Assembly (NCBI RefSeq): GCF_021233435.1
Contig: NZ_CP089468.1
Span: 2,232,001 to 2,296,000 of the forward strand
Source: Halobacterium noricense
GTDB lineage: Archaea; Halobacteriota; Halobacteria; Halobacteriales; Halobacteriaceae
DNA: 64,000 nucleotides
Reading direction: 5' to 3'
Notes under the pieces: generated by a model
What the model was told of the DNA's origin: nothing
Database searches by the model: none
Seen by the model: the letters and a program-made list of their open reading frames with translations, nothing else
Shown here: piece by piece, positions 42,853 through 51,609 of the stretch
Layout: every line of letters begins with the position of its first letter
Position numbering within the stretch: the first letter of the stretch is position 1
Position numbers and translations under genes: made by a program

Positions 42853-43668
42853 TCAGCCCGTCAGCACCGCGCCGGTGAGGTCGCCGAGCGGCCGCGTGAC
42901 GTCGAAGGCGGGCGTCTGGACGTGAATCGGCGTGTCCGCAGTGACGTCGTAGAACTTGAGGTGGAGGTTGAACGTGCCGTCGTCGGCGATGGGCGCGGCC
43001 TCCTGCTGGCCGGACGCCTCGTGGGTCGCCCACGCGTACTTCCCGGCGTACTGGGGGTCGACCTCGCCGTCGACGAATGCCTCCTGAGGTGCGCTGAAGT
43101 CGGTACCGCGCATCGGGTCGCCGCCCTCGTACCACGGGCCGAACCCCTCGTCGATGACGAAGACGTTCGAGAAGCCGGCCTGCTGGAGCGCGGACGCCCG
43201 AATCGAGGAGAGGTGGTGCGGGCAGCCACAGTAACAGACGATGCGGTCGTCCTTCGACCAGCCGCCGATGCTGCCACCCTCCGAGCCGCGCTGGGCGGGG
43301 CTGCTCACGGCACCGTAGATGTGCGCGCGCTCGTACTGCTGGAGGCCGCGGGCGTCCACGAAGCGGGCGGCCGCGCGCTGGTGCCAGTAGCGCGCCACCT
43401 CGATGGGCGCGAGCCCGACGGTCTCGCCGTTCGTGGTCGTCGTGGGGAACGACGACGGGTCGACGCTGCGCTCGTCGGGGTTGCCGTACTCGGGCGGGTA
43501 GCCGTCGGCCGGGTCCTCGTCGGCCGGCAGCGAGGTGTTCGCGTGGAACTCCGCGTCGAGGTTGCCGACGTGATTCACCGACGAGGAGGAGCCCAGCAGC
43601 CCGAGACAGCCCGAGACCGCGGCCAGCGAGCCCGTGGCACTGGCGGCGAGGAACGCGCGACGGTTCAT
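42853..43668 (-). CDS. Rhodanese-domain Tat lipoprotein
   Basis: 271 residues from ATG 43668. Signal: NRRAFLAASATGSLAAVSGC with the lipobox VSGC (Cys about 21). The rhodanese fold covers about residues 85-195: VARYWHQRAAARFVDARG, HIYGAVSSP, and the active-site loop VCYCGCPHHLSS (catalytic Cys). GFSNVFVIDEGFGPWYEGG closes the domain. A 70-residue beta-rich C-terminal extension follows. Extracytoplasmic sulfurtransferase or sulfur sensor is likely; the substrate is unknown. Confidence 0.82.
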   Translation of the reverse strand: MNRRAFLAASATGSLAAVSGCLGLLGSSSSVNHVGNLDAEFHANTSLPADEDPADGYPPEYGNPDERSVDPSSFPTTTTNGETVGLAPIEVARYWHQRAAARFVDARGLQQYERAHIYGAVSSPAQRGSEGGSIGGWSKDDRIVCYCGCPHHLSSIRASALQQAGFSNVFVIDEGFGPWYEGGDPMRGTDFSAPQEAFVDGEVDPQYAGKYAWATHEASGQQEAAPIADDGTFNLHLKFYDVTADTPIHVQTPAFDVTRPLGDLTGAVLTG

Positions 43669-43778
43669 ACCCGTATCTGTGGGCGTCACCGAAGTAAGGG
43701 CTGTCGCTGTCCGCACCGGTCGCCCGTTCGCCGCGGCCGCCGACGACACGTTCGGCTCGCCAACGTTCGCAGTCGCGC

Positions 43779-44153
43779 CTAGAGGCGTTCCAGTTCCTCG
43801 ACCGTCCGCTCACTGTCGTCGGCGTCACCCGTGTTCGTCGTGCCCGCCGGTTCGAAGAGCACGACTTTCGTCTCCTCGTGGGCGACCGGCCGGTGTTCGA
43901 CGCTCGCGGGTGCGACCGTCAGATCGCCTGGGCCGAGGTGAACCGCATCCTCGTGGTCGTCCTCACGGTACTCGATAGTGAGGTCGCCGTCGACGACGTA
44001 GAACAGTTCGTCGGCGTTCTCGTGGGCGTGCCAGACGAACTCGCCGTCGAGCCGCGCGACCTTGACCTGCTGGTCGTTCAGTTCCGCGAGCACGCGGGGC
44101 TCCCACGGCTCCTCGAACGACGCGAACGCTTCGGCGAGCGAACGAGCCTCCAT
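43779..44153 (-). CDS. Cupin-domain protein
   Basis: 124 residues from ATG 44153 (MEARSLAEAFASF). The single cupin barrel has motif 1 FVWHAHENADELFYVVDGDLTIEY (metal-type H-x-H-x4-E-x6-G) and motif 2 GPGDLTVAPASVEHRP (P-G-D...H). Conserved metal ligands are intact. A dioxygenase, isomerase or sensor role cannot be chosen. The start is 117 bases from the divergent YchF gene. Confidence 0.85.
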   Translation of the reverse strand: MEARSLAEAFASFEEPWEPRVLAELNDQQVKVARLDGEFVWHAHENADELFYVVDGDLTIEYREDDHEDAVHLGPGDLTVAPASVEHRPVAHEETKVVLFEPAGTTNTGDADDSERTVEELERL

Positions 44154-44270
44154 GGGTGAGCCTCGGAGTCGTGGGGCGAAAGGTCTTCGACGCCGGCAGA
44201 CGTGTGCGAGCGCGTCACAGACCACAGCGGGGACGCAACCCGTTTGTACGGCGGTCCACTGTATCAATTA

Positions 44271-45461
44271 ATGAGTTATCGGATTGGGCTCGTGGGCAAG
44301 CCCTCTGTGGGGAAGTCCACGTTCTTCAACGCGGCGACGATGAACGACGTGCCGGAGGGCGCGTACCCGTTCACGACGATAGACCCGGCGGTCGGCGAAG
44401 CCTACGTGCGCGTGGACTGCGCGGCACCCGAGTTCGGCGAGACGTGCACGCCCTCGACGGGCTACTGCGAGGACGGCACGCGGTTCGTCCCGACGAAGCT
44501 CGTGGACGTCGCGGGGCTCATCCCCGGCGCTCACGAGGGCGCTGGCCTCGGCAACCAGTTCCTCACGGACCTCAACGAGGCGGACGTGCTCGTCCACGTC
44601 GTCGACTTCTCCGGAACGACGGACATGGAGGGCGAAGCCACCGAGGGCCACGACCCCCGGAAGGACATCGATTTCCTCGAAGACGAACTCGACCAGTGGT
44701 ACCTCGACATCCTGGAGAAGGGCATCGAGCGCTTCGAGGGCCAGCATGCCGGCGAAACCGCCCTCGAAGTCGAACTCGCCGAGCAGATGAGCGCGTTCCG
44801 TACCACCGACGAGGAGATAAAGCAGGTCATCCTCGCGCTGGGCCTCGAACTCGACCCCGTAACGTGGGACGACGACGACCGGATGGAACTCGCGCGCGAG
44901 ATTCGCAAGCGCACGAAGCCGATGGTCGTCGCCGCGAACAAGATGGACACGCCCGAAGCGCAGGCGAACTGGGCGACCATCACCGACGACCCCGACTACG
45001 ACCACCTGACGTTCGTGCCGACGAGCGCGCACGCCGAGAAGGCGCTCAAGCAGGCCAGCGAGGGCGGCGTCGTCGACTACCGTCCCGGTAGCGACGACTT
45101 CGAGATTACGGGCGACGTCGGCGACGAGCAGGCCGCCGGCCTCGAATCCATCCGCGAGTTCCTGAGCGAGTTCGGCGGGACGGGCGTCCAGCAAGCCCTC
45201 GAAGCCGCGCTGTTCGACGAACTCGGCGTCGTCCCCGTCTTCCCGGGTTCGGCGAACGGACTCGGGACGACCGACGGCCGCGTGCTCCCGGACGTCTTCC
45301 TGCTCCCCGAGGGCGCGACCGCCGAACAGTTCGCGTACCACGTCCACAGCGACGTCGGCGACGGCTTCCTGCACGCCAAGGACTGCCGCGTGAACCGCCA
45401 GATTGCCGCCGACCACGAGCTCGACGCGCGCGACGTCGTCGAAATCATCACCACGAACTGA
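44271..45461 (+). CDS. YchF/Obg-type GTP/ATP-binding protein
   Basis: 396 residues from ATG 44271 (MSYRIGLVGKPSVGKSTFF). G1 is GKPSVGKST; the G3 region is KLVDVAGLIPGAHEGAGLGNQFL, including the YchF-type replacement after DxAG. A helical insertion and G4 NKMD (about 224-227) follow. The C-terminal TGS domain is at about 330-396 (VFLLPEGATAEQFAYHVHSDVGDGF). Archaeal members (COG0012) act around ribosomes and ATP/GTP use. Confidence 0.92.
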   Translation: MSYRIGLVGKPSVGKSTFFNAATMNDVPEGAYPFTTIDPAVGEAYVRVDCAAPEFGETCTPSTGYCEDGTRFVPTKLVDVAGLIPGAHEGAGLGNQFLTDLNEADVLVHVVDFSGTTDMEGEATEGHDPRKDIDFLEDELDQWYLDILEKGIERFEGQHAGETALEVELAEQMSAFRTTDEEIKQVILALGLELDPVTWDDDDRMELAREIRKRTKPMVVAANKMDTPEAQANWATITDDPDYDHLTFVPTSAHAEKALKQASEGGVVDYRPGSDDFEITGDVGDEQAAGLESIREFLSEFGGTGVQQALEAALFDELGVVPVFPGSANGLGTTDGRVLPDVFLLPEGATAEQFAYHVHSDVGDGFLHAKDCRVNRQIAADHELDARDVVEIITTN

Positions 45462-45513
45462 GTGCTCGCCCGGGTCCGACACGTTGAGGGGCCCGAGCGC
45501 TCTCGGTCCGGCC

Positions 45514-45843
45514 ATGTCGCCGTGGCTGGTGTTGCTCGTCGCCGGACTGTTCGAGACTATCTGGGCAATCGGACTCGCGTACACTGACGGGTTCACGGAG
45601 CCGCTGCCGTCGGTCGCGACGCTGGCCGCGATGGGCGTCTCCGTCTACCTCCTATCGCGGGCCGTCCAACAGATTCCAGTCGGGACGGCGTACGCCGTCT
45701 GGACGGGTATCGGCGCGGTCGCGACTGCGATTCTCGGCGTCTACCTCTTCGACGAGCCGGTGTCGGCGCTTCGCGTTGGCTGCATCGCGCTCGTCGTCGT
45801 CGGCATCGCCGGCCTCCAAATCACGAGCAGCGGCCACGCCTAG
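45514..45843 (+). CDS. Small multidrug resistance (SMR) transporter
   Basis: 109 residues from ATG 45514, four membrane helices. MSPWLVLLVAGLFETIWAIGL has the essential membrane Glu (residue 14). PVGTAYAVWTGIGAVATAILGVYLFDEP is the SMR signature. Resembles SugE/EmrE-type exporters of quaternary cations or guanidinium. It overlaps the convergent AEC gene by 4 bases. Confidence 0.88.
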   Translation: MSPWLVLLVAGLFETIWAIGLAYTDGFTEPLPSVATLAAMGVSVYLLSRAVQQIPVGTAYAVWTGIGAVATAILGVYLFDEPVSALRVGCIALVVVGIAGLQITSSGHA

Positions 45844-46799
45844 AGCACGACGCCCGAGCGCAGGACCGCGATGAGCACCGTCAACACCGGGACGCCGAGC
45901 AGCGTCGTGACGAGCACGCACGTCGAGACGTACTCGGGAACGGAGACGCCCTCCGACCGCGTGCCGGCGGCGAATTCGCCGACGAGGATGACGGGCGTGA
46001 CCGCCGCGGGCATCGCGGCTTCGAGGACGAACACGCGCGCGACCGTCACGTCTCCGAACGGTATCACGAGCGCGACGGCGAGCGCGACCAACGGTGCGAC
46101 GCCGAGTTTGAGCGCCGTGGCGGGCGCCGTCCGGGAGACTGCCGCGCCCGTGTCGGTGCGCGCGAGCTGGATGCCGAGCACGAGCAACATCACGGGAATC
46201 GAGGCGTCGCCGACCAGCTTGAGGGACTCCATGCCCGCATTACTGGCTGGCGGGACGACGCCGAGCGCGCGCACCGCGAGCGCGGCGACGACGGCGTAGA
46301 CGAGCGGCAGGCGGAACACCCGCCGGAGGCCGACCAGCCCCGCGGAGCCGCCGCTCCGGGACGCCGCATAGACGCCGAGCGTGTACATCAGCACGGACTG
46401 CACGGAGAGGAACACGACCGCGGTCTGTCGGCCGACGTCGCCGAACGCGAAGTCCGAGACGGGGATGCCGAGGTTGCCGGCGTTCGAGAACATGGCGACG
46501 AGCACGAGCGCGCTCAGAATGGGTTCGCGCTCGCCGAGCAGGCGGCCCGTCGCTTCCGCGACGCCCCACATCGCGACGGTGAACGTGACGATGCCGACCG
46601 TCAGCCACTGGAGCGTGGCGGCGGCCAGCTCCGTGACCGCGAGGCTGTGGAAGACGAGCGCGGGCGCGAGCACGTAGACGACCGCGGTGTTCAGCGGCTG
46701 CGGGTCGATATCCTTCAGCGTCGCGAGCACGTAGCCGACGGCCGCGATAGCGACGATGGGACCGACAGCGCCGAGGAAGATGCCAGCGAAGTCGACCAT
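45840..46799 (-). CDS. AEC-family transporter (auxin efflux carrier type)
   Basis: 319 residues, ten membrane helices. N-terminal IFLGAVGPIVAIAAVGYVLA and the conserved FSNAGNLGIPVSDFAFG loop (about 103-120) mark the family, as does the later EAAMPAAVTPVILVGEFAAG. Substrate unknown; bacterial relatives export malate or other organic acids. Confidence 0.87.
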   Translation of the reverse strand: MVDFAGIFLGAVGPIVAIAAVGYVLATLKDIDPQPLNTAVVYVLAPALVFHSLAVTELAAATLQWLTVGIVTFTVAMWGVAEATGRLLGEREPILSALVLVAMFSNAGNLGIPVSDFAFGDVGRQTAVVFLSVQSVLMYTLGVYAASRSGGSAGLVGLRRVFRLPLVYAVVAALAVRALGVVPPASNAGMESLKLVGDASIPVMLLVLGIQLARTDTGAAVSRTAPATALKLGVAPLVALAVALVIPFGDVTVARVFVLEAAMPAAVTPVILVGEFAAGTRSEGVSVPEYVSTCVLVTTLLGVPVLTVLIAVLRSGVVL

Positions 46800-46968
46800 C
46801 AGTAGCGCGCTGCCGAGCGGTGCGAGCAGTTGCCGAGCGAGGCGGCGCGGCGTGAGTCCGGGAGCACGGTCTTGTTTCGATGCTCGCAGCTAGGACCTTT
46901 CTGTATTTCGACACCGGAACGGGACGGCTGTCCGTCGCGTGAGGTGTGCTACCACTACTTCCCGTTGA

Positions 46969-46974
46969 TTTAAA
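46969..46974 (+). promoter_or_regulatory. TATA box of eIF1A gene
   Basis: TTTAAA lies 24-29 bases before the GTG start at 46998. No Shine-Dalgarno sequence is present, so a leaderless message is likely. Confidence 0.55.
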
Positions 46975-46997
46975 CGTCTCGGACGGCTACACTAGGT

Positions 46998-47282
46998 GTG
47001 AGCGAAGAATCTGGGCGCCGCAACCTGCGGATGCCCGACGAAGACGAACTTTTCGCCGTCGTGACCGAACACAACGGCGGAAATCACGTGCGTGTGCGGT
47101 GCGAAGACGGCGAGAACCGGATGGGGCGAATCCCCGGCCGCATGAAGTACCGGACCTGGATCAACGAGGGCGACGTCGTCCTCGTCGAACCGTGGGACTG
47201 GCAGGACGAGAAGGCCAACATCGAGTGGCGCTACGACGAGCAGGACGCCGACCAGCTCCGCGAAGAAGGCCACATCAACTGA
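46998..47282 (+). CDS. eif1A: Translation initiation factor aIF1A
   Basis: 94 residues, GTG start at 46998 (first residues [18 protein letters not shown]). The OB fold is typical: [55 protein letters not shown] is conserved throughout, broken here only by loop changes. It occupies the ribosomal A site and stimulates initiator tRNA binding and scanning-like steps. Stands alone with its own promoter. Confidence 0.95.
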   Translation: MSEESGRRNLRMPDEDELFAVVTEHNGGNHVRVRCEDGENRMGRIPGRMKYRTWINEGDVVLVEPWDWQDEKANIEWRYDEQDADQLREEGHIN

Positions 47283-47355
47283 TTCGTCGGCCGCCGAACG
47301 CGGCGTAGTTTCGCAGTCTTTTCCCGTATTTCGACGCCGTAGCGACGCTGCTGAC

Positions 47356-47790
47356 TTACTCGTCGTCGGTCAGCGATACCGTGAGCACGGGCACGTCCGC
47401 GGAGGCCACGACCTCCCGAGAGACGCTGCCGAGCATCGAGTTCTCGAAGTCGCCGCGCCGCGTCCCCATCACGACGAGGTCGGCGTCAGCGTCGGCGGCG
47501 TAGGCGAGAATCTCCTCGCCGGGGTTGCCGCGGCGCAGTTCCGTCTCGACGGTGACGCCCTCGGACTCGAAGGTCTGTTTCGCGTCGCTGAGCGCGCCCC
47601 GGCCCTCCGCGCGGAGCTGTTCGACGGCTTCGCTCTGCATCGCGTCGTCGAGCGTGAGGAACGCGCGGTCGTCGACCACGTAGAGCACGTGGACGGTCGC
47701 GTCGCGGCGCGCGGCGATATCCGCGGCGTGTGCGAACACCTTCGGCGAGGCGTCGCCGCCGTCAGTCGGGACCAGAATCCGGTCGTACAT
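47356..47790 (-). CDS. Universal stress protein (UspA family)
   Basis: 144 residues from ATG 47790 (MYDRILVPTDGGDAS). One Usp domain with the nucleotide loop MGTRRGDFENSMLGSVSREVV, one residue shorter than the usual G-2x-G-9x-G(S/T) pattern, and C-terminal VLTVSL. A start five codons earlier is less likely. Role in stress response is known only at family level. Confidence 0.9.
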   Translation of the reverse strand: MYDRILVPTDGGDASPKVFAHAADIAARRDATVHVLYVVDDRAFLTLDDAMQSEAVEQLRAEGRGALSDAKQTFESEGVTVETELRRGNPGEEILAYAADADADLVVMGTRRGDFENSMLGSVSREVVASADVPVLTVSLTDDE

Positions 47791-47902
47791 GCTCGCCGGT
47801 AGCACCGACGGCGTAATAGGCGGCCGGATTTCGGTCGGGTGCGCAGAACCGCGACGACGCCGTCGCTGTGTGTCGTAGGTCCGAAAGAAACGTAGTGTCT
47901 GT

Positions 47903-47918
47903 GTCGCCGTGAGGCGAC
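47903..47918 (-). terminator. Hairpin after the second cold-shock gene
   Basis: A 6-bp perfect stem (GTCGCC/GGCGAC, 4-base loop) starts 14 bases after the csp stop on the minus strand and is followed by T-rich DNA. Confidence 0.4.
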
Positions 47919-47931
47919 GGAAAGAGCCGAA

Positions 47932-48126
47932 TTAGAGCCGGACGACGTTCGTCGCGCGCGGACCCTTCTCAGCCTCTTCGATGTCGAATTCGATCTCGGT
48001 GCCCTCGGTGAGGTCCTCGCCGCCGACGTCCTCCATGTGGAAGAAAACGTCCTCGTCCGCGTCCTCAGTCTCGATGAAACCGTAGCCGCCCGTGTCGTTG
48101 AAGAAGTCAACCGTACCTTCTGCCAT
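47932..48126 (-). CDS. Cold-shock domain protein (CspA family), copy 2
   Basis: 64 residues: MAEGTVDFFNDTGGYGFIET at the start, with RNP motifs GGYGFIETE and DVFFHMEDVGG and the end EKGPRATNVVRL. It is the paralogue of the gene at 29613-29807. The DNA between the two is unusually similar over the central part (for example the stretch coding EDVFFHMEDVGG), pointing to recent duplication, conversion or strong codon constraint. ATG 48126 chosen by homology. Confidence 0.95.
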   Translation of the reverse strand: MAEGTVDFFNDTGGYGFIETEDADEDVFFHMEDVGGEDLTEGTEIEFDIEEAEKGPRATNVVRL

Positions 48127-48139
48127 TACACCCATACGA

Positions 48140-48158
48140 AGGCCGGGTACACGGTTAA
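48140..48158 (-). promoter_or_regulatory. Promoter motif of cold-shock gene 2, shared with copy 1
   Basis: The minus strand reads TTAACCGTGTACCCGGCCT, 14-32 bases before the ATG. It is identical at 16 of 19 positions to the motif before copy 1, at exactly the same spacing. Confidence 0.6.
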
Positions 48159-48276
48159 GGGTTGGCATCCAGCCGTCGATGCGACGAAGACCCGCAACAC
48201 GCACACACACAGCGGGCGCGCGGCTACGGTTCGGACGGCCACCCGATTTTTGCCGGCTTGGACCACACGTCCGATA

Positions 48277-50289
48277 ATGGCGACACACCACATTCCGAAG
48301 GGCGTGAGCCTCGACACGCTCCGGGAGATTATCGCCGGCTGGGACGCCGTCGGCGCGGCGGCGGAACCGAAGTACACCACGGCCGTGGAGGACGCCACGG
48401 ACATCAGCGACGCGGTCGGCCGACAGACGCGGTTCCTCGAAGACGTCGGCGTACTCACCGAGGAGGGACAGAAGCACCGGCTGACGGACCGCGGGCAAGC
48501 CCTGGCGGGCGCGCTCGCGGTGGACGACGACGAGCGAGCCAGCGGCCGCGCCCGCGAACTGCTGGCGGACTGGCCGGTGACCGAGGAACTCCGCGGGCTC
48601 GTCCGTGGGAATCCCAGCACCGAGGACGAGCTCGTGCCGCTCGTGGCTGCAATCACGGGCCACGACTCCGAGGCGAGTCGCGTCCGGAGCGGCATCACCA
48701 CCCTGCTAGAGCTGTACGACTGGGCGCGCCTGCTGGACCGCGACGAGGACGGGCGGTACCGTCTCCCCGAAGGCGAACGCCCGCCGAGCGGCGAAGCAGC
48801 AGGGACGGCGGCAGGCGAACACGAGACAGAGGCCGACGCGGCAGTCGGACGCGTCGCCGCGGCGGCCGAGTCCGCCGCCGAGACCGCCGAGGCCGTCGAG
48901 GAGACGGTCGAGACCACGGCCGAGCAGGCGGAGACGGCGAGGGAGGCAGCCGAAGCCGCCGCGGCGGAAACCCACGAGGCGGCCAAGCGCGCGGAAGCGG
49001 CGAGTGAGTCCGTCGAAGAGGCCGCCGTCGCGGTCGAGGAAGCCGCTACAGACGTCGAATCGGCCGCGGAGCGGGCCCGCGAGCGCGTCGAGTCGGTGGC
49101 CGAAGCGGCCGAGACCGTCGAAACGACCGTCGGCGAAGCCGTCGAAGCCGCCGAGGACATCACCGAGACTGGCGGGGGAGCCACTGAGACGGGCGAGACA
49201 GCGGCAACAGTGGAAGCCACTGTCGAACCGGCTGCGGAGGCCGCCGCTGAAGCAGAAGAAACAGTCGAGTCCGCCGTCGAGCCGGTCGCGGAAGCCGCGG
49301 AAACAGAGGCCGAAGCCGTCGAGTCGGGCGCGGAGCCGGTGGGCGAAGAACTGGAATCCGCCGTCGAACCCGCGACCGAGGGAGTCGAGGCTTCGGAGTC
49401 GGCGGTCGAGGAGGTCGCCGAGGAGCCGGCGACGACGGCCGAATCGGTCGTCGAGTCGGTGCAGGACGTCACGCGCGAGGCGAGTCGGGGCATCAGCCCG
49501 GGAGCCGACACCGAAGTCGGAGACGAAGGTGAAGCCGCGGAAGCCGCCGAAGCAACAGAGGGAGCCGCCAGCGCGTCGCTCCCGCCGGAAGTCGAGTTGG
49601 AGTTGGATGACGGCACGAACGTCCACATCGCGGTCGGCGACGACGGCGGCATTCAAATTTCCGTCGACGGCGACGTCGGCCTGGAGGACTTGAGCGTCGG
49701 CGGCGACGTCGACGTCGAGGGAGCCGCGGACGGCGGGCCCGACGACCTCCAGCCCGACGGCGGCGAGCCCGAGCCGGACGTCGACATCTCCGAGGAGGGC
49801 GGGACGGTGACCATCGAAATCGGCGCCGAACCCGGAATCACGATTTCGGTCGGCGGCGGGGAAGCCGACGAAGCAGCGGAGGCCGCCGAAGCGGCCGCCG
49901 AGGCAGCGGTAACAGCCGAAGACGAGGCTGAGGAGGTCGCCGAAGAGGGTGAAGAAGCCGCTGAAGAGGTGGAAGAGGCGGCCGAGTCGGCCGAAGAGGC
50001 GGCGGAATCCGCGGAAGCGGCCGCGGAAATCGAGGGGACGGCCGTCTCCGGGGAGGCTATCGAGGCGGTCGTGGATGCGGCGGACGTCTCGGACGTCGGG
50101 GCGCTCGTAGACGAAATCGAGACCGCCGCCGCGGCAACGGCGGAATCGAACGGCGACGGTGGCGAGTCGGGCGACGGCGAGCACGCGCTCTCGTTGGAAG
50201 TGGACTTGGACGCCGACCCCGAGGACCTCGAAGTGCTCGTGGGAAGCATCCGGCGCGGGCTGACCGGCGAGAGCGCGGGAGACGAGTAG
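48277..50289 (+). CDS. Large Ala/Glu-rich coiled-coil protein with N-terminal winged-helix-like domain
   Basis: 670 residues from ATG 48277 (MATHHIPKGVSLDTLREIIA). Domains: about 1-165, two helical/wing segments that look like winged helix domains (SDAVGRQTRFLEDVGVLTEE, TRFLEDVG then LTDRGQALAGAL; SRVRSGITTLLELYDWARLL). About 170-430, an Ala/Glu/Val-rich region of heptad-like repeats (EAAETVETTVGEAVEAAEDI). About 440-530, beta-rich pieces (VELELDDGTNVHIAVGDDGG; GTVTIEIGAEPGITISVGGG). About 535-600, another Ala/Glu run. The C-terminal HALSLEVDLDADPEDLEVLVGSIRRGL may be a small fold. The repeated GAG/GCC DNA creates long false frames on both strands. No known family; may be a DNA-linked scaffold. 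Confidence 0.8.
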   Translation: MATHHIPKGVSLDTLREIIAGWDAVGAAAEPKYTTAVEDATDISDAVGRQTRFLEDVGVLTEEGQKHRLTDRGQALAGALAVDDDERASGRARELLADWPVTEELRGLVRGNPSTEDELVPLVAAITGHDSEASRVRSGITTLLELYDWARLLDRDEDGRYRLPEGERPPSGEAAGTAAGEHETEADAAVGRVAAAAESAAETAEAVEETVETTAEQAETAREAAEAAAAETHEAAKRAEAASESVEEAAVAVEEAATDVESAAERARERVESVAEAAETVETTVGEAVEAAEDITETGGGATETGETAATVEATVEPAAEAAAEAEETVESAVEPVAEAAETEAEAVESGAEPVGEELESAVEPATEGVEASESAVEEVAEEPATTAESVVESVQDVTREASRGISPGADTEVGDEGEAAEAAEATEGAASASLPPEVELELDDGTNVHIAVGDDGGIQISVDGDVGLEDLSVGGDVDVEGAADGGPDDLQPDGGEPEPDVDISEEGGTVTIEIGAEPGITISVGGGEADEAAEAAEAAAEAAVTAEDEAEEVAEEGEEAAEEVEEAAESAEEAAESAEAAAEIEGTAVSGEAIEAVVDAADVSDVGALVDEIETAAAATAESNGDGGESGDGEHALSLEVDLDADPEDLEVLVGSIRRGLTGESAGDE

Positions 50290-50292
50290 CGG

Positions 50293-51438
50293 TCAGAACA
50301 GGCGGTCGGTGGCGACTGCGGCCCCGTCGACGAGCGCTTCGAGCTTCTTCCACGCGATTTCGGGGTGGACCATCGCGAGGCCGGCCTGCGTGTCGAAGCC
50401 GCAGTCGGGCGCGGCGACGATGCGCGTGGGGTCGCCGACAGCGTCGGCGACGCGCTCGATGCGGTCGGCGACGACGTCGGGGTGTTCGACGACGTTCGTC
50501 TTCACGTCGACGACACCCGGCAGCAGGTCCCAGCCGTCGGGCAGGGGGTGTTCCGCGAAGACCCGGTACTCGTGCTCGTGGCGGGGATTAGCTTCCTCGA
50601 TGGAGAGCCCGCCGACGTCGAGTTCGTAGAGTTCCGGGAACACGTCCACGAGCGGCGTGTCGCGGTGGTGGGGGCCTTCGTAGCTCCCCCAGCAGGTGTG
50701 GACACGAATCTGATCGTCGGGGATGTTTCGGGTGGCTTCGTTGAGCGCGGCGACGTGCAGGCGGACGATGGGCTTGAGTTTCTCGACGGGGCGGTCGCCG
50801 AAGCCGCGGTGCCCGGTCGTCAGCAGGTCCGGGGCGTCGAGGTGGAGAATTGCGCCGGTGTCGGCGATAGCCTCGTACTCCTCGCGGAGGGCGTCGCCGA
50901 CGGCGTGGACGAACTCCTCGTGGGAGTCGTAGTGCTCGTTAACGAGCGTCGCGGCGGCGACGCCGGGGGAGGCGGCGGTCAGGAACGTCCCCTCGAAGTC
51001 GGCGTCGACGGCGTCGAGCGCGTCGGCGAACGTCTCGATTTCCTCGTCGACCGCCGCTGTTCCGTCGTACTCGACCGGGCCGGTGACCGACGGCTGCTTC
51101 GTGAGGTCGATGGTCTCGGTGTCGAAGGCGTCGCTGGCGTACTCCGGGAAATCCGCGAGGTCGTCCCACAGCGGGGCGTCGCGCTCGCCGCCGATGCCGG
51201 AGAGGCGGTTGGCGACGTACCAGTTGAACGAGACGCGCGGTTGCTCGCCGTTGTTCACGACGTCGAGGCCGACGTCGGCCTGCTTCCGGACGACGGACTC
51301 GGTGGCGTCCTGGACGGTCTGGTGCCACTGGTCGGGGTCGACGTTTTCGCCGTCCTGGCGGCGTTGGAGGAGGTCGAGGAGTTCGGGGTCGCGGGGGAGA
51401 CTGCCGATGTGCGTCGTGGAGATGTGGTCGTCGCTCAT
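50293..51438 (-). CDS. MetE-like cobalamin-independent methionine synthase family protein
   Basis: 381 residues, corresponding to the C-terminal catalytic barrel of MetE. Visible: TTHIGSLPRDPELLDLLQ at the N-terminus, DVVNNGEQPRVSFNWYVANR (E and N of substrate pocket), HTCWGSYEGP (zinc His and Cys, about 246-248) and APDCGFDTQAG (zinc Cys, about 352). Likely a methyltransferase using a corrinoid-independent zinc mechanism; archaeal versions may take methyl groups from methylcobalamin or folates. The substrate is not settled by sequence. Confidence 0.85.
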   Translation of the reverse strand: MSDDHISTTHIGSLPRDPELLDLLQRRQDGENVDPDQWHQTVQDATESVVRKQADVGLDVVNNGEQPRVSFNWYVANRLSGIGGERDAPLWDDLADFPEYASDAFDTETIDLTKQPSVTGPVEYDGTAAVDEEIETFADALDAVDADFEGTFLTAASPGVAAATLVNEHYDSHEEFVHAVGDALREEYEAIADTGAILHLDAPDLLTTGHRGFGDRPVEKLKPIVRLHVAALNEATRNIPDDQIRVHTCWGSYEGPHHRDTPLVDVFPELYELDVGGLSIEEANPRHEHEYRVFAEHPLPDGWDLLPGVVDVKTNVVEHPDVVADRIERVADAVGDPTRIVAAPDCGFDTQAGLAMVHPEIAWKKLEALVDGAAVATDRLF

Positions 51439-51609
51439 TCGTTGTCAGTGCAGAAGCCGACGACGGGGATATGACTTGTGGTAGTATCTCAATTCAAAAT
51501 ATTCCCATAGGTTATCTCGTTCGGGTGGGGAACGACGTCCCGGCACGGACCGAGCAATCACCGAACGGGTCAAACGTCCTTTCTCCCGGCCGCCTGAACG
51601 ACCGGTACA

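Noticed and set aside
48126-50249. Minus-strand Ser/Ala-rich frames (508 and 492 residues) opposite the 670-aa protein
   Set aside because: Low-complexity antisense reading of GAG/GCC repeats; no start signals or homology.
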